DNA from: Hormoscilla sp. GUM202
Lineage (GTDB): Bacteria; Cyanobacteriota; Cyanobacteriia; Cyanobacteriales; Desertifilaceae
DNA length: 64,000 nucleotides
Assembly: GCA_005518205.2 (NCBI GenBank)
Contig: RFFC02000034.1
Coordinates: 1-64,000, forward strand
Reading direction: 5' to 3'
Position 1 is the first letter of the stretch. Every line of letters starts with the position of its first letter. Under the pieces are notes generated by a model that saw only the letters and a list, made by a program, of their open reading frames with translations, made no database searches and was not told the DNA's origin. Shown here piece by piece: positions 54,468 through 63,082 of the stretch. A program made the position numbers and the translations under genes.

Positions 54468-54904
54468 ATGTAACATCTTCTTGGCATCAGGTACATTTCC
54501 ACGATGCAGTGGTTCGGTCAGTGGAACAGAGTGCAGAGGCGCTGGTGTTTCATCTGGAGGATTTCTTTGTTGATGCTAAACATCCTGATAATCAAAGGAA
54601 CGAGCATATTTGTTTACCCAAAGGTTTCCTAATGTTCAAACAAGTGCATTCGATGTTGGTTCGCGTCTATGACTCTGATACCAATAATTGGCAAACTCTC
54701 AGTCCTTATATGGATACGATCGCAGAGGTACTGTTGACCGAGTCAAACCTTTGGAAAATCACGGGTTTTCTTACTGATGGTAGGTGGTTAGAATGGCAGA
54801 TTAAATCAGAGTCACCAGTTAGTTTGTTAGCAGAAGATCTCTTAGATAAAAAAGAGGCGATCGCACTTTCTCTCAGGCCAGAGTGCGATCGCACTTTCTT
54901 CTGA
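54464..54904 (+). CDS. putative immunity protein
   Basis: 146 residues, MNVTSSWHQVHFHDAVVRSV, with an acidic VFHLEDFFVDAKHPDN and LSPYMDTIAEVLLTESNLWK. Unknown family. Its overlap with the preceding gene and beta-rich, acidic nature suit an immunity role. The last 12 or so codons run through a HIP1 repeat. Confidence 0.5.
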   Translation: MNVTSSWHQVHFHDAVVRSVEQSAEALVFHLEDFFVDAKHPDNQRNEHICLPKGFLMFKQVHSMLVRVYDSDTNNWQTLSPYMDTIAEVLLTESNLWKITGFLTDGRWLEWQIKSESPVSLLAEDLLDKKEAIALSLRPECDRTFF

Positions 54905-54922
54905 GACCAGGGTGCGATCGCC

Positions 54923-55168
54923 TCAGTCTGACAAGCCATCCATTTCTGTAACGGCAAACTCTTGGTTAATAGCGGCTATTTCTGCTTGTATGTCTGGATC
55001 GCAAGCCATTTCCTTGATTTGTGCTTCTATATATGACTCATTAGCGAATTTATCGGTATCTGTAAAGTTACGGATTTGTTTGTTAATGCGATCGAGCAGC
55101 CATTTTTGTTCTTCGATGCTCAAAGCACGGATGGCACGATCGAGTTCCAGTACCTGCGGTGACATCAT
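54923..55168 (-). CDS. DUF2281-like or addiction-type small protein
   Basis: 81 residues, MMSPQVLELDRAIRALSIEE followed by QKWLLDRINKQIR, then an acidic tail. The first part is like the helical start of antitoxins preceding RelE-type toxins. No toxin is adjacent. Confidence 0.5.
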   Translation of the reverse strand: MMSPQVLELDRAIRALSIEEQKWLLDRINKQIRNFTDTDKFANESYIEAQIKEMACDPDIQAEIAAINQEFAVTEMDGLSD

Positions 55169-55497
55169 TTGGTGTTTCCTCAGTAAATCTGTACTTTATA
55201 GCTCAATTATACTCGATCGCTCTCACAAAAATACCACGGCGCGATCGCCCCCGGTCGCGATGGCGCCAGAAACCCGGTTTCTCAAGTCCCACCCGACTAT
55301 GGAGAAATGCTATACTAAAGACAGGGTAAGGTCTTGGCGGGCGTGAATTTTCAGCAGCTCGACCGATTGCGAAGCGTGCGTGCAGCCCATGCGATCGTCG
55401 AAGGTCGGAGATTGCTACCGCGCTTGTGTGACAGCCCTTCGGGGGACACCGCCCCGTAACGCGAACGATTTTCGGGTAATATCCAAGTTGGAGGACT
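55169..55497. other. intergenic
   Basis: HIP1 sites, an AGAAACCCGGTTTCTC palindrome (55268-55283) and a GC-rich stretch before the antitoxin gene. The open minus-strand frame is a repeat artefact. Confidence 0.45.
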
Positions 55498-55770
55498 ATG
55501 TTGTCACAAGAAGTACTAACGGTTAAACAAGGGATTTGGATTGATAAAAGCTGGCTGCTCGAAGCTGGTTTAGGATCGAGTTTGCAATTGCTAGTCAAAC
55601 AAGGAGAAATTCGGATTAGTCCTGCGGAACAGTTAGAAGCTGAACAGTCAAAAACGGCAGATACAGAGACAGGATGGGAGGTATTTTTGTCCTTGGAGAA
55701 GGATGGGCATGTGGGTAAATTACCAAATACTTCTATTCATCACGACCGCTATCTTTATGGGAAAGAGTGA
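55498..55770 (+). CDS. AbrB/VapB-like antitoxin
   Basis: 90 residues, MLSQEVLTVKQGIWIDKSWL, with GSSLQLLVKQGEIRISPAEQ, a swapped-hairpin-like pattern of AbrB-type antitoxins. TGGAGGAC lies before the ATG. Overlaps the PIN gene by one base (TGATG). Confidence 0.75.
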   Translation: MLSQEVLTVKQGIWIDKSWLLEAGLGSSLQLLVKQGEIRISPAEQLEAEQSKTADTETGWEVFLSLEKDGHVGKLPNTSIHHDRYLYGKE

Positions 55771-56186
55771 TGAAGAAATTATTTGTCGATACCAGTGCCT
55801 GGTATGCGATCTCCGATCCGGGAGATACCAACCACAAAGCAGCATTAGCATACCGGAATGAAATTGTAAAAAAATATCGCCTTGTGGTGACTAATTACAT
55901 TTGGGATGAGCTTTACACGTTGCTCTTGATGAGTCTCGGGTATAGGAAAACAGTAGATTTCAAAAGCCAGCTCGATATTTTGGTAACAACCAATATTATT
56001 GAAGTAGTCTGGGTAAGGGAAGATACTGCACGAGAAGCGTGGGCTATATTCGAGAAATATAACGTTGATAAGCATTGATCTTTTACAGACTGTGTTTCCT
56101 ATGTTGTGATGAAACAGCTTGGTATTACCGAAGCATTTACTTTCGATCGCCACTTCGCACAGATGAGCTTTGTACCTCGACCGTAA
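55770..56186 (+). pseudogene. PIN toxin with one nonsense codon
   Basis: MKKLFVDTSAWYAISDPGDT, WDELYTLLLMSLGY, then VDKH*SFTDCVSYVVMKQLG and AFTFDRHFAQMSFVPRP to 56186. A TGA at 56079 replaces what is usually TGG (KHWSFTDC). All acidic residues lie in the full frame, so a single base change inactivated it. Confidence 0.85.
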
Positions 56187-56499
56187 ATGTAGGGTCCGTG
56201 TCTGAAGGGTAGTGCGAATAGCGCGCCCTCCAGACACGGCAGGTGGTAATACGAAGGTAGGATTTGTGGCGAGTGGTGCAGTTTGGAGGCGATCGCACTT
56301 TCTTCTGAGACCAGGGGGCGATCGCCCTTCTTATTGCTGGCAGCACCGGTGGCAGGAGACGGGCACAAGGCGCTGCGCCGCAGCGATGTTGGGGGGCGAT
56401 CGCCCTTATTTCACAAACTGCCGGTAGGCGCGATGTCAGGGCAGTGTCCGGGTGTATAATCAAAGATCCCGAAGAAGTTGTTGTTCCCCCGATCGAGCC
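56187..56499. other. intergenic with hairpin and HIP1 units
   Basis: Carries the family-1 hairpin 56196-56239 and two GCGATCGCACTTTCTTCTGA..CCAGGGGGCGATCGC units (56288-56330). No gene. Confidence 0.55.
56196..56239. repeat. hairpin with conserved cap (family 1)
   Basis: CCGTGTCTG AAGG, GTAGTGCGAATAGCGCG, CCCTCCAGACACGG. Cap identical to 49476-49519 (in reverse). Confidence 0.78.
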
Positions 56500-56808
56500 A
56501 TGAAAGTTTCCCAACTGGAAGTGCCTGAAGATGCGATCGCCTCTTTCTGTAAAAAGTGGCAAATTACGGAATTTGCGCTATTTGGTTCCATCGGACGGGA
56601 TGACTTTCGCCCCGATAGCGATGTAGATGTGCTGGTGAATTTTGTTGTCGAGGCCAAATGGAGTTTGTTCGACATCGTGAGAATGAAGGAAGAACTGAAA
56701 ACCTTGTTTGGACGCGAAGTCTATTTAGTGGAAAGGGATAGTTTGCGTAATCCTTTTCGCCGCTATGAAATCCTGCGGACAAAGGAGACGATCTATGCCG
56801 CAGAATAA
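56500..56808 (+). CDS. MNT-type nucleotidyltransferase antitoxin
   Basis: 102 residues with ALFGSIGRDDFRPDSDVDVL, the nucleotidyltransferase motif GSxxR...DSDVD. In the MNT/HEPN system this protein AMPylates or restrains a HEPN ribonuclease. The HEPN gene that starts inside its end is truncated. Confidence 0.85.
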   Translation: MKVSQLEVPEDAIASFCKKWQITEFALFGSIGRDDFRPDSDVDVLVNFVVEAKWSLFDIVRMKEELKTLFGREVYLVERDSLRNPFRRYEILRTKETIYAAE

Positions 56809-56848
56809 CCATGACGTGGGCTATATATGGGTTCTGTTGAGTAATTAG
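56795..56848 (+). pseudogene. HEPN toxin remnant
   Basis: MPQNNHDVGYIWVLLSN then stop. It overlaps the MNT gene in the usual way and starts like a HEPN protein, but only 17 codons remain. Confidence 0.55.
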
Positions 56849-56872
56849 CATTCATACAGGAGGAATACAAGA

Positions 56873-57122
56873 GTGAAAACAGTTTCATTCCAATTGCCAG
56901 AAACAGCATTTACTGTTCTGGGTAAAACGGTAATTTATCTCAGAAATGAGGATTGCTGCGGCTGTAAAATGGTACGATATGGGAAAGATATCTCAGGGGA
57001 AAGCAGCAGAAATCGCCGGGTTAACCCGCGCCGATTTTATTGATGCTTTGTCCCGTTATCAGGTTTGCGTGTTTCAATATACTGAGGATGATTTTGCTGA
57101 GGAAATGGCAAATCTCAATTGA
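56873..57122 (+). pseudogene. UPF0175 antitoxin with frameshift
   Basis: GTG at 56873 after AGGAGG: MKTVSFQLPETAFTVLGKTV, then a shift near 56940 to EMRIAAAVKWYDMGKISQGK and AAEIAGLTRADFIDALSRYQ, ending FAEEMANLN. The whole is a UPF0175 protein. No DUF3368 toxin follows. Confidence 0.8.
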
Positions 57123-57173
57123 GCGGTTTAAAATGGAGATAGGAGATAGTTATCTCTGCTAGAATAAAAGGTA

Positions 57174-57473
57174 ATGGCAATTGACGGCACTGACACAGAT
57201 CCTCACCCATCAACACCTGTTGGTCGCAGAAACAGTCACCTTGAGGTGGAACCGGAAACGAATTCTCGAACAAATATTTATGAACGTAAATATTCTGGTC
57301 ATGCAATTGACAGGATGCAAAAACGTGGAATTATACCCAGTGTAGTTGAAAATGCGATTCAAACTGGGATAGCAAAACCGGGAACGTCGGGAACCATTCG
57401 CTACTATGACCCGGTAAACAAGATAACAGTAGCCGTTGACACGAGCACCGGGAGAGTTGTTACAGTGTGGTAG
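57174..57473 (+). CDS. DUF4258-like orphan toxin module
   Basis: 99 residues. After a polar N-terminus comes YSGHAIDRMQKRGIIPSVVE, then TSGTIRYYDPVNKITVAVDT and GRVVTVW, the DUF4258 pattern (H in helix 1, then strands). Such modules are often the tips of polymorphic toxins. The likely immunity gene follows after 24 bp. Confidence 0.65.
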   Translation: MAIDGTDTDPHPSTPVGRRNSHLEVEPETNSRTNIYERKYSGHAIDRMQKRGIIPSVVENAIQTGIAKPGTSGTIRYYDPVNKITVAVDTSTGRVVTVW

Positions 57474-57497
57474 GACTACCAATTAGGAGAATTAATC

Positions 57498-57830
57498 ATG
57501 ATCGAAGCAAATTTAACCTATAATCAACGCCAATATCAGCGAATGATAGCATCAATAGATGCTTATGAGTCTGGTCAGATGAGTCTTCCGAAACTGATCG
57601 ATAATTTAGATGCGCTGCTTGGGTGTCTGGAAAATCTGTCCGGTGAGTGGTATGACTCTTTTATGGGTGAATGGACGGTGTTAGAAGAAGTTTATGCAGT
57701 GGCGCTTGACAGAAAGGGTGGTCGGTTAGAAGATGACGATCTTCGGAAGATCGCATCAGCAGTTAATGCAATCAGAATAATGGTCTCAGATGCGGCTTTA
57801 TCCCGCGTAGACGCTCTCGAAGTGGCTTGA
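57498..57830 (+). CDS. putative immunity protein for the DUF4258-like module
   Basis: 110 residues, MIEANLTYNQRQYQRMIASI, with a helical SGEWYDSFMGEWTVLEEVYA. TTAGGAGAAT before the start. The gene order and small, acidic, helical form suit immunity proteins; family not named. Confidence 0.6.
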   Translation: MIEANLTYNQRQYQRMIASIDAYESGQMSLPKLIDNLDALLGCLENLSGEWYDSFMGEWTVLEEVYAVALDRKGGRLEDDDLRKIASAVNAIRIMVSDAALSRVDALEVA

Positions 57831-57860
57831 GTTAGGTAAAATACACTCTTTGGATAAGGG

Positions 57861-57957
57861 CGATCGCATTTTGCTCTGAGGCCGGGTGGCGATCGCATTT
57901 TGCTCTGAGGCCGGGTGGCGATCGCACTTTCTTCTGAGGCCAGGGGGCGATCGCACT
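57861..57957. repeat. tandem HIP1-centred repeat
   Basis: Three units of GCGATCGCATTTTGCTCTGA..GGCCGGGTG (about 29-31 bp). Single relatives lie at 54000-54045, 54870-54925 and 56288-56330. Confidence 0.8.
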
Positions 57958-58047
57958 GTATGCCAGAACATCTAGCTATTTAGAGTATTTTCCTCTTCCC
58001 TAAGCTCAGACACCCGATCGGACATCCATTTCCCACTCACAAAATTA

Positions 58048-58580
58048 CTATCGGATATAATTGTAGCTCTGATGAACTAAATCAATTGCTTCTTGAAAAT
58101 CCTTCATTGTCCCATATAAATTTTCAGGTATGTCATCTCGTGATGCAGTTTTTATAGCTGCTATCTGGACAACATTTTTGATGTCACGTCCGTTGAAGCC
58201 GTCAGTAAGATCGGCAAGTTCCTGGTAAGATATTTTATCAGAAAGAGGAAAATCTTCAGGCAAATGAGTTTCAAAGAGCCTACTGCGGCAACTTTCATCA
58301 GGAAAGACAAACGGAACTACACTGAGTAGCCTCCCCAAAGCCGCTGAATCAAAAGCTTGTGCATTATTCGTGGCGAAAATAACCACTCCCTTAAACTTGT
58401 CATTCCTAACAAGTTTTTCCATTTCCACAAGTATAGTGTTACGAGCAGTATTTAAACCTTGACCAAATGCTATGCTTTCTCTGGAAAGGCGATCGCTCCT
58501 GGAAAAGCCTGAGACATATGGTAACTCGACAGTTTTCTCCCTAGCGCCTGTCCTGAGAGAATATTTGCAAAATAAATAGC
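58048..58580 (-). pseudogene. AAA+ ATPase fragment
   Basis: No start or Walker A. The open frame from about 58580 reads RSDRLSRESIAFGQGLNTAR, then GVVIFATNNAQAFDSAALGR, the sensor-1 and arginine-finger region of an AAA+ domain, and ELADLTDGFNGRDIKNVVQI (sensor 2). A start at 58428 is nominal. The N-terminal half of the gene is gone. Confidence 0.65.
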
Positions 58581-58659
58581 GAATAGCGATTATTCCGGCT
58601 GTACTCTAGCTTGCGTATAAGAGAGTTGGGAACTAGTTGCCCTGTAGGCGTAGCTTGTT

Positions 58660-59000
58660 CTTGCACTTGAACGGATGTGGTCAAAACCCGTTGGTAGGAG
58701 ACCTCGCCGCCCGAACCCGTTCCCAGGCCGGTGTCTGGAGCATGCCGATGGCGCTGCGCTGGGCGCGCAGCGCATGTCCTTCAGGATAAGAGCATGCGGA
58801 AGACGGCGGCAGAGCCGTGGGAACGAGGGGCCCGGCTACATGAACAAAGCCCACGCAGCGGAGGGTTCGTTACCCGGGGAGCTGGCAGGGGCTATATACA
58901 TGTATCTGAGATGCACCTGGCTATCAACTACTTATGACCACACCCGGAGGGATCCGGGGGGCTGGGGGGATCCTCTTACCAACGGGCGCAAGACCACGGG
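58660..59000. repeat. diverged copy of the 19574 repeat with insertions
   Basis: TGTGGTCAAAACCCGTTGGT and GGGAACGAGGGGCCCGGCTA match the 211-bp unit; between and after are other repeats, including the GCAGCGGAGGGTTCGTTACC segment related to 49210-49252. No gene. Confidence 0.6.
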
Positions 59001-59055
59001 CGATCGCTTCTAAAATCTAACTATTGACAAACGCCGAGTCCGCGATCGCCCCTCA

Positions 59056-59710
59056 TCACAGAGTTACCGTGACTATATTGCTTGGGGTTCCTTTTCCTGC
59101 TTTATTAATGGCGATCGCTTGGTAAATTAACTCTTTCCCCCGGGGTTGATTGACTAGAGCGATTTTTGACTCTAGAGCAGTGCCCACATCCACAGGCTTG
59201 TTTTCCTCAGCGGTAATGCGACGTTGCACTTTATATACTTTTACGGGGCCTCCTTCCGTCGGGGCTTTTCAATCTAAAGCTATCCAGGCCGGTCCTTGAC
59301 TGACTATTTTTAGAGAGCGTACTTGCCCTGGAGCGCCTTGGGAACTGGGACGCGATCGCCCTCCCCAGCCCAATAGTTCCAGCTTTTCATCGCTATAATT
59401 TACGGTGTTCTCGGCATAGCGCAATACCCTTTTGAGGTTATCTGTCAGCATTTCCAAAGCTTCGTTTTTAGCGATTTTTGCCTCTTTGGCGGCGGCGGTA
59501 GCAGCGATCGTCGCGTTTTGGGAGAGGCCAGTGATAATATGTTCAGGGGGGATACCAGCGGCAATAAGATCCGCGATAACTTTGTTAAGGTTAGCTGTCA
59601 ACTCTTCTATTGTCAGTGGTGGGGAGGGATAGACAGTGCTGTTAGCCGTTAATCCGGCGATTAAGCCGTTAGCGAGGGCAATAACTTCTAGTTCTTAGAA
59701 ATTTAGCCAT
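59056..59710 (-). pseudogene. fibronectin type III domain protein
   Basis: From MAKF at 59710 a frameshift leads to ELEVIALANGLIAGLTANST, then LNKVIADLIAAGIPPEHIIT and GWGGRSRPSSQGAPGQVRSL. At 59269 a TGA stands where ALDWKAP is expected, after which VKVYKVQRRITAEENKPVDV continues to 59056. The last 100 codons form an FnIII-like domain. Two lesions make this a pseudogene. Confidence 0.7.
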
Positions 59711-59833
59711 TTTTCCTCTTTGTTTATCTCTATTTTAATTACGGTGTCGCCGTGCCCGGCACTACGACCTTGGGAGCGGCTGCTGGCGCCGAGCGTCAGA
59801 AAATTGTAACACCAAATAGGTTTACAATAGGTT

Positions 59834-60018
59834 TACAATAGCTTATTGTAAGCCGACAATAGCTTATTATCGGCTGCAATAGCTTATTGTAGACTGCAAT
59901 AGCTTATTGTAAGCCTGCAATAGCTTATTGTAAGCCTGCAATAGCTTATTGTAAGCCTGCAATAGCTTATTGTAAGCCTGCAATAGCTTATTGTAAGCCA
60001 AAAATGGCTTATTGTCAA
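59834..60018. repeat. 21-bp tandem array
   Basis: About eight copies of CCTGCAATAGCTTATTGTAA(G), the outer ones degenerate. Same period and TGTAAG core as the arrays at 20250-20413. Confidence 0.9.
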
Positions 60019-60192
60019 GCTGCCTGTTGAAATAGCTAATGACAAGAAAACCCTCTGTAGGGGCAAAGCATTCGGGCGTTTGGATGCATAGGAAACATTT
60101 TGACAAGAAGATTGGAGTTTACCCAAGCGGCAATACAATTATAGTCGATTTATCTTGTCGAGAAGTCCCAAGGTAACTCGGTAGAAGTAGGT

Positions 60193-60900
60193 ATGTTACC
60201 GACTGAAAACATTTTTGATTTTGCACCAAAGATGGGCGCTCGGGCCAACCTAAATAGGGCGATCGGGTCCGCAATCGAACAACCCTTATCCAATGGATCC
60301 TCCTGTGGCCACCTTAGGGAGGCAGGAGCCTCGAGGGTCGGGCGTTCCCAGGCAGAGCCTGGGAACGAGGGTCAACTCAGAAGGGGTGCGGTCACAAGTA
60401 GTCGATCGCCCGAAGCCACCTCCCAGGGTAACGCCCCCTCCGCTGCGAGGAGAGCATCGGTGATGCATGTAGAACCTGGAAAGGAGAGGGTAAAATTTAA
60501 GCATTATCTTATTAGTCGGTTAAAACTGAGTCAATAGCAGTAAAAATATGATAACACGCGCCTTGGTTAAAAACCCGATACTATCTTGTCGAGAAGTCCC
60601 AGGGCCCGCCTTGGGTTAAAACCCCCGCGTTACCAGGCGGTCCCCAGGTAACTCGGTAGAAGTCAGTCTGTTACCGACTGAAAGCTTTTTCTATTTTGCA
60701 TGAGAGCTGGGGTTTGGCCCGAAAGCCTCATTCCCTGTGTCTCGCAGGGAACGAAACACCCCTTCAAGGCGGATGCCTCCCGCGAGAAAACACTCATTCC
60801 CTGTGTCTCGCAGGGAACGAAACATCCCTTCGAGGCGGATGCCTCCTGCGAGAAGATTAAACACTCGTTGTTGATTTACTTTGGAGACAGAGCCTCCGAT
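60193..60900. other. intergenic, repeats
   Basis: Includes GGCAGAGCCTGGGAACGAGG-type palindromes (60345), a GTGCGGTCACAAGTAGTCGA segment shared with 20495, and a 66-bp direct repeat (60729 and 60795) starting CATTCCCTGTGTCTCGCAGG. No gene is supported. Confidence 0.55.
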
Positions 60901-60903
60901 GAA

Positions 60904-61012
60904 CGTTCCCTGCCTTGTGTCCCCCGGGATCTCGATGTTTCCCGGGATCTCTACTCGCACTACCCGGGAAACATCGTAGTCGCACTACCCGGGGGACACA
61001 AGGCAGGGAACG
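60904..61012. repeat. nested double hairpin (family 1)
   Basis: Outer arms 60904-60928 and 60988-61012 pair perfectly over 25 bp; inner arms 60933-60946 and 60963-60976 pair perfectly over 14 bp. Both levels carry the GTAGTGCGA loop motif (minus strand) next to CCCGGG. Confidence 0.9.
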
Positions 61013-61023
61013 AGAGAACCCGG

Positions 61024-61073
61024 AAGCACGCTAGCGCTGACGCGCCGCTACGCGAAACGTGCTTACTACAAAC
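61024..61073. repeat. REP-like hairpin with insertion in its loop
   Basis: Stem AAGCACG (61024-61030) and CGTGCTT (61058-61064), then ACTACAAAC. The loop holds 27 nt, CTAGCGCTGACGCGCCGCTA+CGCGAAA, instead of 2 nt. The tail contains the stop codon of the NACHT gene. Confidence 0.7.
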
Positions 61074-62907
61074 GAATATTCAACTCTTCCAGTTGCGCGA
61101 AATGCTCTTGCAGCAAATCATGCCTGAACTGATAGCGCCCACCCCATCGTTGCAACAGCAATCTGCTTGTAGCATAATTGAGAAAGCGCCCATAATTCCA
61201 GGGTATTGCTCCACTCCGATATAGCAATAACCGCAGCATCAAATGTTGTATACAAGCTAAACCTGGATAAAGGGCGATCGCCAACCAACTTACCAGTCCC
61301 GCCACTAACCCCGCCAACCAACCATGACTCCCACTGCTAAAATATCCCGTCGCCAGTCCCGCAACTCCCCCAGCTAGCAACCCCACAGTTGGCGCCACTA
61401 CTCCAAATATAATTGCTGACTGCTTGATACCCTGATTAGGAAAAGTTCTGCCCCCAATATTAGGAATAGTCAATCTCATTATCTGCCCTAAAATTAGGCT
61501 TGCCAACCCCACGACCGGAACAGCAACTAACCCCGTTCCTAGCCCGACGAGCCCGAAATGCAGCCCTAACCCCAAAACACTCCCCAAAATTAGCCCCGTC
61601 ACCAGCACCAAAATCCACTTGCAACCGGGCAAATTAATCAACCGCTGCCATAGCTGAACTCCCGGCCATATCGCCCGATCGCTCATGACAATTTTCTCCG
61701 GTTTTGACATCATCCCAGCCAACAGGCCAGCCAGCAGGCCAGCGCTTATCCCCGAGATCGATACCTGAGTTATATTAGCAGTTACCAGCCCGACCGATAC
61801 TCCCGTAATTAGCCCGATAGTCAGCCCACCGATCGCCCCGACCCCCAGCCGATAAATTCGCATTTGCGTGGAATTTGGCAACCAAGTAGGTGGCATTTTC
61901 TCAATCAAAAACTCGCTTAAATTCTCCTGTTTCATCCTGTTTGCCAGCCAAATCAGCCAATGCCTAGTTAACTCTGGGCGCGGATGTTTACCTCTCCCAT
62001 ACCACCCCTGGTTAATCTGGACTGTCAACATCCGACGCATATAGGCATTCAACAAGTATTGATGCCGTTCGCGATCGGAAGTAATGCGCCTCCAGGAATG
62101 AATTAAAATTTCCTCATCTGCGAGGGTCATCACGCTCAGCAGCAGCGGTTTTTTTGCTAAGGCCAACAACTGCGGTTCATTATAGATGCACTGCCAAAGT
62201 TCCCGACTTCTAGCACTGACCAAATAGTCTCTAATTTGAGTATCTCTCAGGGGTTGCAACCAAGCCGCCCCATTTAATCGCAGCTTATTTTTGCAGCTTT
62301 TATACTCCTCCAGGCAATAACAAGCTATCATATTGAGCGGTTCGGAAACCTTCTCCAGCAGCTGATTTATCGCCTCAATACATTGTTCTTGACGCTCTAA
62401 TTCTAGTCGTTCTAGCCCATCCAATAGTAGCAGCAACTGACCATTATCCAGCCACATTCTGCCAATCTTCACTTGCAGGCTATAGTTGAATTCAAGTTGT
62501 CTCACCAACCAGTCTGCAAGTGGCTCCCCTTGCCAAGTTGAAAGGTCGAATAAAACTGGCACGGGTTGGTTCCTTTGGGCATTTGCGATCAGTTCCTGAG
62601 CGAGTTCTAGCAGAGTCGTGGTTTTACCAGCTCCTGGTAACCCCAAAATCAGCCAGACACCCTTGTTCTGGTCGAATATTTCCCTCAGACTTGTTTCTGG
62701 CGGCAACTGAAAAGTGAGACTACCCCCAATCTTGATATTAATATCCCTTCGGAGCGGTTCTGCTTGCCGATCTCTCACGAGATCCTTCAGTACTGCGCGA
62801 TGCAAGGACTGCTCTAGACGCCCTTGCACTTGATTTTTCATGGCTTCTAATAGCTGATGCCGACTCTGGAGTAGCAGGCGATCGCTCAGGATTCGTGTTT
62901 TACCCAT
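61066..62907 (-). CDS. NACHT-domain NTPase with membrane segments
   Basis: About 613 residues. A NACHT NTPase with Walker A WLILGLPGAGKTTTLLELAQ (about residue 80) and LLLLDGLERLELERQEQCIE as Walker B. The C-terminal half has several glycine-rich hydrophobic segments (GVGAIGGLTIGLITGVSVGL) so the protein is membrane-bound. The last part, YQFRHDLLQEHFAQL, is a typical NACHT end. NACHT proteins act in signalling or defence. The start is ATG 62907 or TTG 62934. Confidence 0.82.
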   Translation of the reverse strand: MGKTRILSDRLLLQSRHQLLEAMKNQVQGRLEQSLHRAVLKDLVRDRQAEPLRRDINIKIGGSLTFQLPPETSLREIFDQNKGVWLILGLPGAGKTTTLLELAQELIANAQRNQPVPVLFDLSTWQGEPLADWLVRQLEFNYSLQVKIGRMWLDNGQLLLLLDGLERLELERQEQCIEAINQLLEKVSEPLNMIACYCLEEYKSCKNKLRLNGAAWLQPLRDTQIRDYLVSARSRELWQCIYNEPQLLALAKKPLLLSVMTLADEEILIHSWRRITSDRERHQYLLNAYMRRMLTVQINQGWYGRGKHPRPELTRHWLIWLANRMKQENLSEFLIEKMPPTWLPNSTQMRIYRLGVGAIGGLTIGLITGVSVGLVTANITQVSISGISAGLLAGLLAGMMSKPEKIVMSDRAIWPGVQLWQRLINLPGCKWILVLVTGLILGSVLGLGLHFGLVGLGTGLVAVPVVGLASLILGQIMRLTIPNIGGRTFPNQGIKQSAIIFGVVAPTVGLLAGGVAGLATGYFSSGSHGWLAGLVAGLVSWLAIALYPGLACIQHLMLRLLLYRSGAIPWNYGRFLNYATSRLLLQRWGGRYQFRHDLLQEHFAQLEELNIRL

Positions 62908-63082
62908 TAGTAGTTTTGGCGACAATGGAAACAAAATGAATAGGCTGGCACCCCATTCCCCAACTCTTGCCGGTGAACCACCAGTCAGCTGGATGAAAAA
63001 ATTTTATCACAATTATTGCCGATGGAGCGAGCGGGTTATCATAAAAGACGATCTGTCCAGTCTAGTAGATGACCGAAGAACT

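Noticed and set aside
54706..54957. Minus-strand open frame over the immunity-like gene
   Set aside because: Mirror frame with HIP1-derived residues; the plus-strand gene has coupled start and better composition.
58675..59013. 112-codon plus-strand open frame
   Set aside because: Lies in a mosaic of dispersed repeats also found at 19574 and 49210; no ribosome site or family.
59834..60018. CRISPR array
   Set aside because: Units are contiguous 21-mers without spacers and no cas genes are in the window; the same holds for 20250-20413.
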